Source: Marinibium conchae
Lineage (GTDB): Bacteria; Pseudomonadota; Gammaproteobacteria; Enterobacterales; Alteromonadaceae
Direction: 5' to 3'
Assembly (NCBI RefSeq): GCF_015595035.1
Contig: NZ_JADNRN010000001.1
Location: 1,302,001-1,366,000, forward strand
Length of the DNA stretch: 64,000 nucleotides
Part shown: positions 1 to 11,129 of the stretch, one piece after another
How positions within the stretch are numbered: the stretch's first letter is position 1
Layout of the letters: every line of letters starts with the position of its first letter
The notes under the pieces: generated by a model
Told to the model about the DNA's origin: nothing
Databases searched by the model: none
What the model saw: the letters and a program-made list of their open reading frames with translations, nothing else
Program-made: the position numbers and the translations under genes

Positions 1-435
1 CAGTTTTTTCACCTGAGATTCGATAGTAATCCCATCTATAATATCGTCAAATTGCACCTGATCCATGCTGGTGAGCACTGTTACTGCGGTGAGAAGTGGT
101 TTTCTACCCTCTACTTGATCGATAGCATTACGCGCTGCAGTCATCATTTTTTCACCGCCGCTTGCGTGTACGTTCACCATCCAGACGCCCAATGACGCGG
201 CTGCCTTGCAGGCTTTAGCAACGGTATTTGGAATGTCATGAAACTTAAGATCTAAAAACACATCAAAACCGGCGCTCACCAGCTCTCTGACCCAATCAGG
301 CCCAAATAGCGTGAACATCTCCTTTCCCACCTTTAGGCGGCAATGCTTGGGGTTGAGTTGATGAACAAATTGATTTGCGCTTTCTAAATTATCGTAGTCT
401 AAAGCAATAATAACCTTAGGATCTTTTATTTGCAT
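1..435 (-). CDS. pyrF: Orotidine 5'-phosphate decarboxylase (5' part, runs off the window)
   Basis: Reading the minus strand from the ATG at 433-435 gives 145 codons open to the window edge. They begin [14 protein letters not shown] and contain the family's catalytic K-x-D segment within DLKFHD. The enzyme decarboxylates OMP to UMP, the last step of de novo pyrimidine synthesis, in the cytoplasm. The C-terminal third or so is missing because the window ends. The start lies 6 bases after the lapB stop, so it is the distal gene of lapA-lapB-pyrF, the same order as in E. coli. The identification is confident; the 3' end cannot be seen. Confidence 0.95.
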   Translation of the reverse strand, partial: MQIKDPKVIIALDYDNLESANQFVHQLNPKHCRLKVGKEMFTLFGPDWVRELVSAGFDVFLDLKFHDIPNTVAKACKAAASLGVWMVNVHASGGEKMMTAARNAIDQVEGRKPLLTAVTVLTSMDQVQFDDIIDGITIESQVKKL

Positions 436-441
436 TGGGCT

Positions 442-1614
442 TTACTCTCCGTCTAAGCCTTTTATTGGTTTAATGCTTGACCATGACTTACATGAAGGGC
501 ATAACCAATGTAATTGACGCCCCGAAAAACCACAGCTGTGGCAGCGATACTTGGGCCTTTGCCCGATTTGTTTATCAAGCAGAGTATCTAAGTGGCCAAG
601 ACTTTCTTGGGCTTTATCGTTATCGCTAAAATCGGCTTTATAGAGCTTTAATAATGATTTAAAGCCACGCATTGTAGGATGCTTTTGTAATTGACTAACT
701 AACGTATCAATGGCCTCTTCTGACTGCCCTTTTTTCGCCATAATATTTACTTTGGCAATATAGGAAGACGCACACTTCTGCCAATATGGCTCGATAAGTT
801 TTTCTAACTCATCCCAACCGTCAGTTTTTGCCGCCCAAGCCTCTAACAAGGGAATCGCTTCACTTAACCAATCTAGGTCTCGCTTCGGTACTTCAGATAA
901 ATAATTGAATGCTTCTTTATAATTATCATTCTGCAGAGCAATTCGCCCTAAATCAAGCCATGCTCTGACTTGACTACCATCAACCATAATAGCTTTTTTT
1001 AGCAAGGTAAGTGCTTCGTCGCTGTTACCGTCTTCCAGTAATTGCTTTGCTTGTTCACAGTAAAAATGAGACAGCAACACATATAAATGCTTATCATTAG
1101 GTGTTATCTGAATACTAGCACTGGCTAGATCGATGGCTTTATTCCACTCTTTAGTAATTTGATAAATATTAAAAAGTTTTTGTTGGGCCAAATCGAAATG
1201 TTGAGTTTGTTCGAGAAGTTGAAGAAATACACCCTCGGCTCGTTCTAAAAAACCTGCAAGTAGATAATCCGTACCCAATTCAACTAAGGCTAAGGACTCT
1301 TGGCGGCTACTTATTTCGTCCCTAGATATGAGATTTTGGTGAACACGTATCGCTCGGTCTAGCTCACCTCTGTGCCGAAAAAAGTTACCCATTGCAATAT
1401 GTGTTTCAACAGTGTCATTGTTTACGCTGATCATTTTCATCAATGTATCGACGGCTTTATCGGGTTCATCCGAAAGCAAAAAGTTTAGCCCACGATAATA
1501 ATGTTTGGAAAGTATTGACGACTGTTTGCGCTGTGCTTTACGAAGACTGTTTCGACCCATTACCCAGCCATAAGCAACGCCAACGGGTAACATAAGAAAA
1601 AGTAGTTCTAACAT
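442..1614 (-). CDS. lapB: LPS assembly protein LapB (TPR protein, YciM)
   Basis: 390 residues, as expected for LapB. A short N-terminal membrane anchor (about residues 3-18) is followed by a long array of tetratricopeptide helices. The C-terminus has a rubredoxin-like zinc ribbon with cysteines at about 358, 361, 372 and 375. In E. coli LapB sits on the inner membrane, couples LPS synthesis to transport and helps FtsH degrade LpxC. The start ATG overlaps the lapA stop (TAATG), so the two are translationally coupled, and pyrF follows after 6 bases. No key residue is missing. Confidence 0.95.
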   Translation of the reverse strand: MLELLFLMLPVGVAYGWVMGRNSLRKAQRKQSSILSKHYYRGLNFLLSDEPDKAVDTLMKMISVNNDTVETHIAMGNFFRHRGELDRAIRVHQNLISRDEISSRQESLALVELGTDYLLAGFLERAEGVFLQLLEQTQHFDLAQQKLFNIYQITKEWNKAIDLASASIQITPNDKHLYVLLSHFYCEQAKQLLEDGNSDEALTLLKKAIMVDGSQVRAWLDLGRIALQNDNYKEAFNYLSEVPKRDLDWLSEAIPLLEAWAAKTDGWDELEKLIEPYWQKCASSYIAKVNIMAKKGQSEEAIDTLVSQLQKHPTMRGFKSLLKLYKADFSDNDKAQESLGHLDTLLDKQIGQRPKYRCHSCGFSGRQLHWLCPSCKSWSSIKPIKGLDGE

Positions 1615-1874
1615 TAGTTACTTTCTTTAGACAATTTTTTGAGGCGCCGCTGCAAGAGCTTTAGTTGCATTTTCAAAGTCAAAAAACGCATTAGCATAAC
1701 TAAAAAACCAATAACAAAACCTAAACCAATGGTGATTACCATAAAAGTTGATAGCCTCATATCAGCCTGTGCAAGCAAATAATTGACAGAAATGACTTGG
1801 CTATTTTGCGACCCAATCACAAGGGCTGTTAAGAACAGCAATATGATGACAACAAAAATGATTATCCCTTTCAT
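1614..1874 (-). CDS. lapA: LapA/DUF1049 membrane protein (YciS family)
   Basis: 86 residues with two hydrophobic segments (about 3-22 and 43-64) and a basic, leucine-rich cytoplasmic tail, the usual shape of LapA. It partners LapB at the inner membrane in LPS assembly. Its stop overlaps the lapB start by one base. It begins 30 bases after the ihfB stop, probably in the same transcript; ihfB-lapA-lapB adjacency is common in gammaproteobacteria. Confidence 0.92.
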   Translation of the reverse strand: MKGIIIFVVIILLFLTALVIGSQNSQVISVNYLLAQADMRLSTFMVITIGLGFVIGFLVMLMRFLTLKMQLKLLQRRLKKLSKESN

Positions 1875-1904
1875 TAACAGACCTTATTGTATAAATGCCG
1901 CTTC

Positions 1905-2183
1905 TTAGAGATTCACTCTGTCGCGAAGTTCTTTACCAGCTTTAAAATGAGGTACGTGTTTGCCGGCTAGCTCAACAGTTTCACCAGTTTTTGGGTTACG
2001 ACCTGTGCGAGGAGCACGATAATGAAGTGAGAAACTGCCGAAACCTCTGATCTCAATACGGTCACCGCGTTGAAGGGTTTGAGCCATTTGCTCTAATAAT
2101 TCTTTGATTGCTAACTCTAACTCTTTACCTTGAAGGTGTTGAGCTTGTTCGCCTAAACGTTCAATAAGTTCTGATTTGGTCAC
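1905..2183 (-). CDS. ihfB: Integration host factor beta subunit
   Basis: 92 residues of the HU/IHF fold. The beta-arm segment has the R-N-P-K-T-G-E signature that carries the DNA-intercalating proline. The N-terminus [10 protein letters not shown] is typical of IhfB rather than HU or IhfA. With IhfA it bends DNA sharply at specific sites. It lies directly downstream of rpsA, as in E. coli, and a strong hairpin between the two (2231-2253) may set their relative expression. Confidence 0.96.
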   Translation of the reverse strand: MTKSELIERLGEQAQHLQGKELELAIKELLEQMAQTLQRGDRIEIRGFGSFSLHYRAPRTGRNPKTGETVELAGKHVPHFKAGKELRDRVNL

Positions 2184-2230
2184 ACTAATCTCCTCAAAAA
2201 GAAATGATGTACAGTAACCGAGAAGAAGAT

Positions 2231-2253
2231 GGAGCGGCAGTGACTGCCGCTCC
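2231..2253 (-). terminator. Hairpin between rpsA and ihfB
   Basis: A perfect 10-base stem (GGAGCGGCAG / CTGCCGCTCC) with a 3-base loop lies just past the rpsA stop. On the minus strand it is followed by ATCTTCTTCT, pyrimidine-rich but not a clean U-tract. It probably acts as a weak terminator or 3' end stabiliser after the abundant rpsA message. Confidence 0.6.
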
Positions 2254-2261
2254 GAATTGCA

Positions 2262-3935
2262 TTACTCGCCTTTAGCAGCTTTAAATGCTTCAGCCATCGC
2301 ATTTGCGAAGCCAGCATCTTCACCTTGGCTGTTAACTTGATCAAGAGCTTCTTTTTCATCAGCCTGATCTTTTGCTTTAACAGAAAGGTTAACTACACGA
2401 TTCTTGCGGTCAACGCCCATGAACTTAGCATCGATTGTTTCACCAACCTTCACTACGTCATTCGCGTCTTCTACTCTATCGCGAGCAAGGTCGCCTATGC
2501 GGATATAACCAACAACTTCTTCACCAAGCTGTACAGATACACCTTTAGCATCGGCCTCGATTACAGTTCCATTAACAATAGCACCTTTCTTGTTATCTGT
2601 CAGATACTTATTGAATGGGTCTTCTTCGATTTGTTTAACGCCAAGAGAGATACGCTCGCGCTCAGGGTCAACTTGAAGAACAACTGCAGAAATCTCGTCA
2701 CCTTTCTTATAATCGCGAACAGCGTCTTCGCCAGTCTTCTGCCATGAAATATCAGACAAGTGAACTAGGCCGTCGATGCCACCGTCAAGACCGATGAAAA
2801 TACCGAAGTCAGTGATAGACTTGATCTTACCAGATACTTTGTCGCCTTTTTCGTGCGACTTAGCAAATGTTTCCCATGGATTGTCGATGCACTGTTTAAG
2901 GCCTAATGAAATACGACGACGTTCTTCATCAATCTCAAGTACCATTACTTCAACAACATCACCTAGGTTAACCACTTTAGATGGGTGGATGTTTTTGTTT
3001 GTCCAATCCATTTCAGATACGTGAACAAGACCTTCTACGCCATCTTCGATTTCAACAAAACAACCGTAATCAGTAAGGTTAGTAACAGCACCGCTTAATT
3101 TAGCACCTTCTGGGTAACGGTTAGCAATTTCTTGCCATGGATCGTTGCCCATTTGCTTCATACCTAATGATACACGTGATTTCTCTTTATCAAACTTAAG
3201 CACTTTGACGTTGATTTCGTCGCCAACGTTTACAATTTCACTAGGGTGCTTAACACGCTTCCAAGCCATATCAGTGATGTGCAATAGACCATCTACACCA
3301 CCTAAATCAACGAACGCTCCGTAATCAGTCAGGTTCTTAACGATACCCTTAACTTCATCACCTTCTTCCAAGTTAGAAAGAAGTTGGTCACGCTCTGCGC
3401 TGCTCTCTGCTTCGATAACTGCACGACGAGAGACAACAACGTTATTACGCTTAGCGTCAAGCTTAATAACTTTAAATTCTAATTCTTTACCTTCAAGGTG
3501 TACTGTTTCACGAACAGGACGAACATCAACAAGTGAGCCAGGTAGGAATGCGCGTACGGTATTAACTTCAACCGTGAATCCACCTTTAACCTTACCGTTG
3601 ATAACACCTTTAATAGTTTCTTTTTCTTCATAAGCTTTCTCTAGCTCAACCCACGCTTCATGGCGTTTCGCTTTTTCACGAGAAAGAATTGTTTCACCGA
3701 AACCATCTTCTACAGCGTCAAGTGCTACATCTACAGAATCGCCAACTGCGATTTCTAGTGAACCATCAGCAGCTTTAAATTGGTCTACTGGGATAGCACT
3801 TTCTGATTTCAAGCCGGCGTCAACAAGAACAATGTCTTTGTCGATTGATACTACTGTACCTTTAACGATGGCGCCTGGGCGTGTTTCTAGCTGTTGTAAG
3901 CTTTCTTCAAAAAGCTCTGCAAAATTTTCAGTCAT
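2262..3935 (-). CDS. rpsA: 30S ribosomal protein S1
   Basis: The chosen ATG (3933-3935) gives [13 protein letters not shown] and 557 residues, the same length as E. coli S1. An upstream in-frame start at 3974 would add 13 residues that S1 lacks. Six S1/OB-fold repeats are visible, with the recurring G-x-V / D-Y-G-x-F / G-L-x-H patterns. S1 binds mRNA leaders and lets the 30S subunit start on structured messages. It follows cmk by 85 bases, as in E. coli. The long reading frames on the opposite strand here are shadows of the S1 repeats. Confidence 0.98.
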   Translation of the reverse strand: MTENFAELFEESLQQLETRPGAIVKGTVVSIDKDIVLVDAGLKSESAIPVDQFKAADGSLEIAVGDSVDVALDAVEDGFGETILSREKAKRHEAWVELEKAYEEKETIKGVINGKVKGGFTVEVNTVRAFLPGSLVDVRPVRETVHLEGKELEFKVIKLDAKRNNVVVSRRAVIEAESSAERDQLLSNLEEGDEVKGIVKNLTDYGAFVDLGGVDGLLHITDMAWKRVKHPSEIVNVGDEINVKVLKFDKEKSRVSLGMKQMGNDPWQEIANRYPEGAKLSGAVTNLTDYGCFVEIEDGVEGLVHVSEMDWTNKNIHPSKVVNLGDVVEVMVLEIDEERRRISLGLKQCIDNPWETFAKSHEKGDKVSGKIKSITDFGIFIGLDGGIDGLVHLSDISWQKTGEDAVRDYKKGDEISAVVLQVDPERERISLGVKQIEEDPFNKYLTDNKKGAIVNGTVIEADAKGVSVQLGEEVVGYIRIGDLARDRVEDANDVVKVGETIDAKFMGVDRKNRVVNLSVKAKDQADEKEALDQVNSQGEDAGFANAMAEAFKAAKGE

Positions 3936-4020
3936 TTTATTTGATAGTCTTTTTTTAACCGTAATATCATCCATAGGATCACGGGGTTGTTAATAATACA
4001 GCCATCGTCCTGGCGGCTGC

Positions 4021-4707
4021 TTAGATATCGTCACCAAACAATTTGGTTTCGATAAAATCCTTTGCCTTTTCAAACACTTGCTTAACGCTCAAGGAGGTGG
4101 AGTCGAGTACCATAGCGTCGCTAGCTGCCACCAAAGGCGCTACCGCTCTATTCGAATCTCTTTCGTCTCTTGCGTGGATGTCAGATAAAAGGCGCGAAAG
4201 TATAACATCGTGCCCCTTGTCTTTCAACTGATCGAAGCGACGTTGTGCCCGTGCTTCTGCGCTGGCAGTTAAAAATATCTTTGCATCAGCATTTGGAAAA
4301 ACCACCGTTCCCATATCTCGACCATCTGCAACTAATCCAGGCATTTCCGAAAATGCTCTTTGGCGTCTCAATAGAGCTTCGCGAACAGTAGGTAATGCAG
4401 CAACTTGTGATGCAATTGCGCCAACCTCTTCCGTCCTAATATCGTCAGTAACATCTTCACCTTCAAGAATGACCCTTACACCACTTTTGTGAGCGTCGAA
4501 GGTGACATCAAGACTAGATGCTAAAGGAAGAATTCCGTCTTCATCATCGGGAGAGATAGCGTGATGGGTAACGGCTACTGCTAATACCCTATATATTGCG
4601 CCACTGTCGAGAAAGCGCCATTGAAAATGCTCTGCGAGCAGCGTGCTGAGTGTACCTTTGCCAGCACCACTCGGGCCATCAACAGTGATAATTGGTACTT
4701 TTTCCAT
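4021..4707 (-). CDS. cmk: Cytidylate kinase
   Basis: Phosphorylates CMP and dCMP using ATP, feeding CTP and dCTP pools. The P-loop [10 protein letters not shown] sits at the N-terminus, and the [11 protein letters not shown] motif and nucleotide-binding arginines are present. The ATG at 4705-4707 is preferred because GGAG lies 6 bases upstream; this gives 228 residues, close to the 227 of E. coli. A second ATG at 4719 would overlap that ribosome binding site. It sits between aroA and rpsA, a conserved order. Confidence 0.96.
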   Translation of the reverse strand: MEKVPIITVDGPSGAGKGTLSTLLAEHFQWRFLDSGAIYRVLAVAVTHHAISPDDEDGILPLASSLDVTFDAHKSGVRVILEGEDVTDDIRTEEVGAIASQVAALPTVREALLRRQRAFSEMPGLVADGRDMGTVVFPNADAKIFLTASAEARAQRRFDQLKDKGHDVILSRLLSDIHARDERDSNRAVAPLVAASDAMVLDSTSLSVKQVFEKAKDFIETKLFGDDI

Positions 4708-4798
4708 TTGGAACTCCATCCGCTACGGTAGGTAAAAACGGCGCAATTATACGCACCTGACTAGACAGTGCAATGGCAAATGTCGTGAACGCCAGCTA

Positions 4799-6079
4799 TC
4801 AACTACAAATAGACTCAAAGACATCAAAATAATTTGGAAACGTTTTAGCGGTGCATTTGGGGTCGTTTATCGTGATCCCTGCATCACCCAATGCAAGCAG
4901 AGAAAAACACATCGCCATGCGATGATCATTGTAGGTATCAATGTTGGCATGCAATAGAGAGTTTGCTGGCGTAACTTGTATAAAATCATGGCCTTCGACC
5001 ACTTCCGCGCCTACTTTACGAAGCTCTGTTGCCATAGCATTTAACCGATCAGTTTCTTTTACTCGCCAGTTGTAAACATTGCTTATGGTTGTTGTACCTT
5101 CTGCAAAAAGAGCCGTGGTAGCTATCGTCATTGCAGCATCTGGAATATGGTTCATATCCATGTTAACCGCTGTCAAAGGAGCGCCTGTTACGGCAATGTA
5201 ATCATTTCCCCACTCAACCTTCGCACCCATGGCCTCAAGCACATCAGCGAAGGCGACATCGCCTTGTATTGATGACCTGCCCACGCCAGTAACTTTTACC
5301 GTACCACCTTTTATCGCAGCCGCTGCTAGAAAGTAAGATGCAGATGAGGCGTCGCCTTCTACTAAAAATGACGTTGGCGCAAGGTATTTGGCATTTTTAG
5401 AAATAGAGAATGATTGGTAATTGTCGTTATCAACAACAACACCAAATTTTTCCATAGTCTTGAGCGTAATATCGATGTAGGGCTTAGATACTAGCTCACC
5501 TTTTATGGCAATCCTCACATTTTGATTGAGCAATGGTGCCGCCATGAGCAAAGCAGTTAAGAATTGACTCGATACTGAACCGTCCACCTCAAAACCATCA
5601 ACATCTAGCTTTTTCCCACGTATCTTCAATGGTGGGAAACCTTCTGCTTTTAGGTAAGTGATATCGGCTCCAGCAGCTAAAAGTGGCTCTACGAGATCTC
5701 CGATAGGACGTTCTTCCATGCGCGGTTCGCCAGTAAGCTCAACATCAACATCTGAAAATGCCAAAGCCGCACACAAGGGGCGCATGGCTGTTCCAGCATT
5801 ACCCAGAAACAAGCTAAGGGCTTCAGAGCATGAAAAAGCCCCGCCCATACCAACAAGTTCACAGCGAGTTTTGTTATCACTTAATGTGTAATTAACCCCC
5901 AATTTAGTAAGGGCATTCAGCATGTGCTGAATGTCTTCGCTGTCTAGCAAATTGGTTAACGTTGTCACACCTTCAGACAATGCCGCTAATAACAGCGCTC
6001 GGTTTGAGAGACTTTTTGAGCCAGGCACGTTCACTTCGCCATTCACCTTGCTAATTGGGCTAAGGGTTACACTTTCCAT
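4799..6079 (-). CDS. aroA: 3-phosphoshikimate 1-carboxyvinyltransferase (EPSP synthase)
   Basis: 426 residues. Carries the phosphate-binding start [16 protein letters not shown], the [13 protein letters not shown] motif and the C-terminal KETDRL and DHRMAM motifs of EPSP synthase. It joins shikimate-3-phosphate and PEP, the penultimate step to chorismate. The start ATG directly follows the serC stop, so serC-aroA is translationally coupled, as in enterobacteria. The glycine of the NAGTA motif, linked to glyphosate sensitivity in class I enzymes, is unchanged. Confidence 0.97.
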   Translation of the reverse strand: MESVTLSPISKVNGEVNVPGSKSLSNRALLLAALSEGVTTLTNLLDSEDIQHMLNALTKLGVNYTLSDNKTRCELVGMGGAFSCSEALSLFLGNAGTAMRPLCAALAFSDVDVELTGEPRMEERPIGDLVEPLLAAGADITYLKAEGFPPLKIRGKKLDVDGFEVDGSVSSQFLTALLMAAPLLNQNVRIAIKGELVSKPYIDITLKTMEKFGVVVDNDNYQSFSISKNAKYLAPTSFLVEGDASSASYFLAAAAIKGGTVKVTGVGRSSIQGDVAFADVLEAMGAKVEWGNDYIAVTGAPLTAVNMDMNHIPDAAMTIATTALFAEGTTTISNVYNWRVKETDRLNAMATELRKVGAEVVEGHDFIQVTPANSLLHANIDTYNDHRMAMCFSLLALGDAGITINDPKCTAKTFPNYFDVFESICS

Positions 6080-7174
6080 TTATCCGTTTTTCCTTTCAAA
6101 TTCTTGCATAAAACTCACTAATGCCTTTACGCCTTCTATCGGCATTGCGTTGTATATGCTAGCGCGCATTCCACCTACAGCGCGATGCCCTTTTAATGCA
6201 ACTAATCCACTCTGTTCTGCTTGCTTCAAAAACTCTGCATTTAGTGCGTCGTTATTTAACTGAAAAGTTACGTTCATTTTTGAACGATATTCGTTGGCAA
6301 CACTATTTTGATAAAAACCAGTCTTATCAATTTGTTTGTACAGAAGTTCACTTTTTTCTTGGTTAACTTTGGCAATAGAAGCTAAGCCGCCCTGCTGTTT
6401 GAGCCATTTAAAAACAAGCCCCGCCAGATACCATGAGAAAGTTGGCGGCGTGTTATACATTGATCCGCTTTTTGCTTGCAGCTCATAATTGAGAATTGAG
6501 GGCGTTTCTTGTCTTGCAAGCCCAATTAAGTCATTTCTTACCACAACAACTGACAAACCAGAGGGGCCAATATTTTTCTGTGCACCGGCATATATTATGC
6601 CGAAGTCATCAATATTTATTGGTTTAGAAAGAATATTTGATGACATATCCGCTACAATCGGTACGTTGCCACTTTCTGACTTTGGCACCCAGTCTATTTC
6701 GATGCCATCCACTGTTTCATTGCTACAATAATGAAAGTAATCAGCATTTTCAGAAATTTTCCAATCTTTTTGAGTTGGTACGGTGGTCTTGCCATCAATG
6801 ATGCACTGTGTAGCAACAATATGGGTCTTCATATATTTTTGAGCTTCTGCTTCTGCAGACACCGACCACTGCCCTGTGACGAGATGTTCGCTGAGCCCAT
6901 TAGGTTTTGAAATATTCAAAGGCACAGCAGAAAATTGACCTCTTCCACCACCATGCATAAACAGCACTGTGTAATTGCACGAAATACCCAGTAGCTCACG
7001 CAGGTCAGCCTCAGCTTGTTCAGCTACTTCAATAAAGGGCTTACCTCGATGGCTTACCTCCATCACAGATGTGCCATGGTTTTGCCAGTCAGTAAACTCT
7101 TCTTGCGCCTGCTGCATGACTTCTTGAGGAAGCATTGCTGGCCCAGCACTAAAATTATATATATTCTGTATCAA
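6080..7174 (-). CDS. serC: Phosphoserine aminotransferase
   Basis: 364 residues beginning MIQNIYNFSAGPAMLP, the class V aminotransferase opening of SerC. The PLP-lysine region (YAGAQKNIGPSGL) is present, as is the C-terminal GGMRASIYNAMP substrate loop. It makes phosphoserine in serine synthesis and 4-phosphohydroxy-threonine for PLP synthesis. It lies downstream of gyrA with a terminator between them and is followed without a gap by aroA. Confidence 0.97.
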   Translation of the reverse strand: MIQNIYNFSAGPAMLPQEVMQQAQEEFTDWQNHGTSVMEVSHRGKPFIEVAEQAEADLRELLGISCNYTVLFMHGGGRGQFSAVPLNISKPNGLSEHLVTGQWSVSAEAEAQKYMKTHIVATQCIIDGKTTVPTQKDWKISENADYFHYCSNETVDGIEIDWVPKSESGNVPIVADMSSNILSKPINIDDFGIIYAGAQKNIGPSGLSVVVVRNDLIGLARQETPSILNYELQAKSGSMYNTPPTFSWYLAGLVFKWLKQQGGLASIAKVNQEKSELLYKQIDKTGFYQNSVANEYRSKMNVTFQLNNDALNAEFLKQAEQSGLVALKGHRAVGGMRASIYNAMPIEGVKALVSFMQEFERKNG

Positions 7175-7194
7175 TTTCTATCTTCCCAAAACAA

Positions 7195-7219
7195 AATAAG
7201 CGGCATAACGCCGCTTATT
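7195..7219 (-). terminator. gyrA transcription terminator
   Basis: A 10-base perfect stem (AATAAGCGGC / GCCGCTTATT) with a 5-base loop. On the minus strand it is followed by TTTTGTTTTG, a good intrinsic terminator just past the gyrA stop at 7258. serC would then need its own promoter in the short remaining gap or use read-through. Confidence 0.8.
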
Positions 7220-7257
7220 AATACTTACTTATAAAACAATAAAAAAGTAATTAGCGA

Positions 7258-9918
7258 CTAAGCACTTGGCTCTTCGTCAGAACCATTGTCTTCTTTAGTC
7301 GGGAGCTCTGTGCTAACGGCTGTTGACTCGGCGCTCTCTACTGAGGTCTCACCAGCGTTGCCATCTTCGCCCTCGGCTAGTTCATCTGCAACTTCAATTT
7401 CATCAATTCGCTGCAAACCAACTACATGCTCATCTTCAGCGGTTCGAATTAATCGAACACCTTGTGTATTTCTACCTACTGTAGATACCTCAGAAGCACG
7501 AGTCCTAACAAGGGTACCTTGGTCACTAATGAGCATAATTTCTTTACTTTCATCTACTTGTATCGCACCTACAACGAGGCCATTACGCTCAGAGACTTTG
7601 ATTGAAACCACCCCTTTAGTTGCTCTACTCTTGGCAGGATACTCACCAATAGGCGTACGTTTCCCGAAACCGTTTTCCGTCGCGGTCAATACATCGCCCT
7701 CGCCTTGAGGTACAATTAATGAAACGACTTTTTCGTTTTCCATTAGACGAATGCCTCTTACACCCGTCGCTGTTCTGCCCATTGGTCGAACCTGGTCTTC
7801 ACTAAATCGAACAACCTTACCTGCATCGGAAAACAGCATTATTTCGCTATCACCATCAGTAAGGTCAACACCAACCAATTCATTACCATCGTTGAGGTTA
7901 ACCGCGATTATACCGTTGGCGCGTGGGCGTGAGTATTGCGTCAACTCGGTTTTCTTAACAGTGCCGTTTGTTGTTGCCATAAATACAAATTTACCCGCTT
8001 CAAATTCTTGAATTGGTAATATTGCTGTAATACGCTCACCGTCTTCTAACGGCAGAATATTAACTATCGGGCGACCTCTTGCATTTCTACTTGCCAATGG
8101 CAATTGATACACCTTAAGCCAATATAAACGACCTCTAGTCGAGAAACACAATATGTGATCATGCGTATTGGCCACCAACAACTTTTCAATGAAATCTTCT
8201 TCTTTCATCTTCGTTGCAGACTTACCTTTACCACCTCTTCGCTGAGCTTCATAATCGGAGAGTTTTTGATACTTCACATAGCCCTCTCGAGACAAAGTAA
8301 CAACCACATCTTCCCTTTCAATGAGGTCTTCGATATCGATATCGTGGCTCGCCGCTGTGATTTCTGTTCGTCTTTCGTCACCGAACTCTTCGCGCACTGC
8401 CTCAAGCTCTTCTCTTATAACTTCCATCAAGCGCTCAGAGCTCGCAAGTATATGGAGTAGCTCAGCAATTACGTCAAGCAAAGCTTTGTATTCGTCTAAT
8501 ATTTTATCGTGTTCGAGCCCTGTCAGCTTATTAAGACGTAGATCAAGGATAGCTTGAGCTTGCTCTTCAGTGAGGAAGTATTGCCCGTCACGTATACCAA
8601 ACTCAGGGGCAAGCCAATCTGGGCGCGCTGCGTCATTACCCGCTCTTGCGAGCATTTCTGCAACATCACCTAAGTCCCAGCCACGCGCAATGAGTGATTT
8701 TTTTGCATCAGAAGGACTTTGAGAGTTTTTGATCAGCTCTATAATAGGATCGATATTGACCAAGGCTATTGCTAAACCTTCAAGTATATGCGCTCTGTCG
8801 CGGGCTTTCTTTAATTCAAAAACAGTACGTCGAGTAACCACTTCTCGACGGTGAAGAACGAATTTCTGAAGTATATCTTTAAGGTTGAAGATTCGAGGCT
8901 GCGTGTTGTCCAAAGCCACCATATTAATGCCAAACACTGTTTGAAGCTGAGTGTTAGCATAAAGGTGGTTTAGCAGTACTTCAGCAGATTCATTGCGTTT
9001 AACTTCAATAACGATGCGCATGCCGTCTTTATCAGACTCGTCACGCAGAGCAGAAATTCCCTCAATACGTTTTTCTTTTACAAGTTCCGCTATTTTTTCA
9101 ATTAGTCGAGCTTTATTTACCTGATAAGGTATTTCATGAACGATAATGGTTTCTTTGCCATTATCCTCTTGTTCTATCTCAGCCCGCGCACGCAAATATA
9201 TTTTACCGCGTCCTGTTTTATAAGCATCGATGATTCCCTTGCGACCACTTATCAGTGCAGCCGTTGGAAAATCTGGCCCGGGAATAATATCGATGAGTTC
9301 TTCAATAGTCATATCCGGATTATTGATAAGCTCAATACACCCGTTGATAACCTCAGTTAAGTTATGTGGTGGTATGTTTGTTGCCATACCCACCGCAATA
9401 CCCGATGAGCCATTAACCAACAGATTAGGTACTTTCGTTGGCAATACTTCTGGTATATGTTCTTGGCCATCATAATTAGGTACGAAATTAACCGTTTCTT
9501 TTTCAAGATCGGCCAATAATTCATGTGCTATCTTGGCCATTCTGATTTCTGTATATCGCATGGCTGCGGCAGAATCGCCATCGACGGAGCCGAAGTTGCC
9601 TTGCCCATCTACCAACATGTATCTAAGTGAAAAAGGTTGGGCCATTCGAACGATAGTGTCGTAAACAGCAGAGTCACCATGAGGGTGGTATTTACCAATA
9701 ACATCACCTACGACACGTGCCGACTTTTTATAAGGTTTATTGTAGTCATTTTTAAGTTCGTTCATCGCGAACAAAACGCGTCTGTGAACGGGTTTTAAAC
9801 CATCACGAACGTCGGGAAGTGCTCGACCTACAATGACGCTCATGGCGTAGTCTAGGTAAGAGTTTTTAAGTTCATCTTCGATGTTAATCGGAAGGATTTC
9901 TTTGGCGTTATCAGTCAT
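7258..9918 (-). CDS. gyrA: DNA gyrase subunit A
   Basis: Breakage-reunion subunit of gyrase. The ATG at 9916-9918 ([10 protein letters not shown]) gives 886 residues and puts the quinolone-pocket residues at Ser83 and Asp87 and the catalytic tyrosine at Tyr122, exactly the E. coli numbering. A GTG at 9927 is an alternative but sits almost on the AGGA sequence. The C-terminal domain carries the pinwheel blades, including the GyrA-box type motif [10 protein letters not shown], and ends in a very acidic tail. Ser83 and Asp87 are wild type, so no target-based quinolone resistance is visible. It is divergent from ubiG. Confidence 0.98.
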   Translation of the reverse strand: MTDNAKEILPINIEDELKNSYLDYAMSVIVGRALPDVRDGLKPVHRRVLFAMNELKNDYNKPYKKSARVVGDVIGKYHPHGDSAVYDTIVRMAQPFSLRYMLVDGQGNFGSVDGDSAAAMRYTEIRMAKIAHELLADLEKETVNFVPNYDGQEHIPEVLPTKVPNLLVNGSSGIAVGMATNIPPHNLTEVINGCIELINNPDMTIEELIDIIPGPDFPTAALISGRKGIIDAYKTGRGKIYLRARAEIEQEDNGKETIIVHEIPYQVNKARLIEKIAELVKEKRIEGISALRDESDKDGMRIVIEVKRNESAEVLLNHLYANTQLQTVFGINMVALDNTQPRIFNLKDILQKFVLHRREVVTRRTVFELKKARDRAHILEGLAIALVNIDPIIELIKNSQSPSDAKKSLIARGWDLGDVAEMLARAGNDAARPDWLAPEFGIRDGQYFLTEEQAQAILDLRLNKLTGLEHDKILDEYKALLDVIAELLHILASSERLMEVIREELEAVREEFGDERRTEITAASHDIDIEDLIEREDVVVTLSREGYVKYQKLSDYEAQRRGGKGKSATKMKEEDFIEKLLVANTHDHILCFSTRGRLYWLKVYQLPLASRNARGRPIVNILPLEDGERITAILPIQEFEAGKFVFMATTNGTVKKTELTQYSRPRANGIIAVNLNDGNELVGVDLTDGDSEIMLFSDAGKVVRFSEDQVRPMGRTATGVRGIRLMENEKVVSLIVPQGEGDVLTATENGFGKRTPIGEYPAKSRATKGVVSIKVSERNGLVVGAIQVDESKEIMLISDQGTLVRTRASEVSTVGRNTQGVRLIRTAEDEHVVGLQRIDEIEVADELAEGEDGNAGETSVESAESTAVSTELPTKEDNGSDEEPSA

Positions 9919-10157
9919 AAACTGCACTGTCCTTTATTATTAATGGAGCCACCCTACGCTGGCATTATTCATTCTCTAAATGAACGTTAACCTGCCGGTG
10001 CAACTCTCGTGTTTTATTTTGGAGCCTGTAAGATGAAGATATTAGCATTAAGACTTCTGAATATGTAGATGTATGTCATAATAAATAACGAAAAAAAAAC
10101 CTTTTAGTAGCCAAGACTACTGAAAGACGCAAAAGTACTTATTTAGAGGGGTGTTCC

Positions 10158-10868
10158 GTGGCCGAATTAAATGTAGATGATCAAGAAATTGAAAAGTTCT
10201 CTGCTTTGGCGTCGAAGTGGTGGGATAAGCAAGGGGAATTTAAACCCTTGCACGACATTAATCCTGTGCGCTTGGGCTTTATTGAGGAAAAAGCCAAAGG
10301 CTTATTCGATAAGTCTGTCTTAGATGTCGGTTGTGGCGGGGGAATCTTGGCTGAAGCGATGGCTGCTTCTGGGGCCAACGTCCAAGGTATAGATTTGGCA
10401 CAAGAATCACTAAAAGTTGCAACGTTGCATGGTTTGGAATCGGGTATCAATGTGACCTACACATATTCCGCTGCGGAGGATTTTGCGAAAGATCATGCAC
10501 AATATTTTGATGTGGTAACCTGTCTTGAGATGTTGGAGCATGTTCCAGATCCATGCTCGGTCGTATTAGCGTGCGCAGAGATGGTCAAGCCTGGGGGTTC
10601 CGTATTTTTTTCAACAATCAATCGGAATACCAAGAGTTGGTTGATGGCAATATTAGGTGCTGAATACATTCTGAATTTGGTACCAAAAGGAACTCATAGC
10701 CACAATAAGTTTATTCGCCCATCTGAGCTAAGTGCTTGGACAGAAAAGACCGAACTTGTTCAACAAGAAATAACAGGTTTGCATTTAAACCCTCTCACAG
10801 CGACGTATTATCTATCAGACAAAAACGTTGACGTTAATTACATGATGCACTGCATAAAACCCATCTAG
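10158..10868 (+). CDS. ubiG: Ubiquinone biosynthesis O-methyltransferase UbiG
   Basis: 236 residues (E. coli 240). SAM-binding motif I is [13 protein letters not shown]; the N-terminal [10 protein letters not shown] and the GTHSHNKFI region are characteristic of UbiG. It performs both O-methylations of ubiquinone synthesis. The start is GTG at 10158 with AGAGGGG upstream and no nearby ATG. It is divergent from gyrA across a 239-base gap, as in Shewanella and E. coli. A NrdR-box-like site begins at the base after its stop codon. Confidence 0.95.
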   Translation: MAELNVDDQEIEKFSALASKWWDKQGEFKPLHDINPVRLGFIEEKAKGLFDKSVLDVGCGGGILAEAMAASGANVQGIDLAQESLKVATLHGLESGINVTYTYSAAEDFAKDHAQYFDVVTCLEMLEHVPDPCSVVLACAEMVKPGGSVFFSTINRNTKSWLMAILGAEYILNLVPKGTHSHNKFIRPSELSAWTEKTELVQQEITGLHLNPLTATYYLSDKNVDVNYMMHCIKPI

Positions 10869-10915
10869 CCACTATATCTAGTGGCCTTCACAAAATGCAA
10901 CACTATATAGGCGAT
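10869..10915 (+). promoter_or_regulatory. Distal pair of NrdR-box-like sites
   Basis: 10869-10884 reads CCACTATATCTAGTGG and matches the NrdR consensus acaCwAtATaTwGtgt at about 13 of 16 positions. 10900-10915 reads ACACTATATAGGCGAT and matches only in its left half. The shared ACTATAT cores are 31 bases apart, the spacing expected for co-operative NrdR binding. The first box abuts the ubiG stop. Confidence 0.55.
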
Positions 10916-11081
10916 TTACCTTAAAACAATTTGCTATAAGGAAACCCCTTTTATATTAAAAAATTGTAGAAAAAATTATTCTTTCAGATAGTCGTTGCAT
11001 CTGTTAAAAAGCACTCAAATTGTATTGCGGAAAGTTAGCTCACACTAACATATTTTACACTTGTGTTTTTATCACCCGAAA

Positions 11082-11129
11082 GCACTACATCTTGGGTTGC
11101 ATATCGAGGTAAACCTCATTATCTTGTGT
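11082..11129 (+). promoter_or_regulatory. Proximal pair of NrdR-box-like sites
   Basis: 11082-11097 (GCACTACATCTTGGGT) and 11114-11129 (CCTCATTATCTTGTGT) each match the NrdR consensus at about 12 of 16 positions and start 32 bases apart, about three helical turns. They lie about 145 bases before the nrdA start, a usual place for repression of nrdAB. This is my alignment by eye. Confidence 0.5.

Noticed and set aside
2325-3024. Open frames of 140 and 82 codons on the plus strand opposite rpsA
   Set aside because: They are shadows of the S1 repeats in another frame, with no ribosome binding site or recognisable protein pattern.
2262-3935. Repeated DNA pattern resembling a repeat array
   Set aside because: It reflects the six homologous S1 domains of one ribosomal protein, not a CRISPR or mobile repeat.
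7258-9918. Quinolone resistance mutation in gyrA
   Set aside because: Ser83 and Asp87 are both the sensitive wild-type residues.
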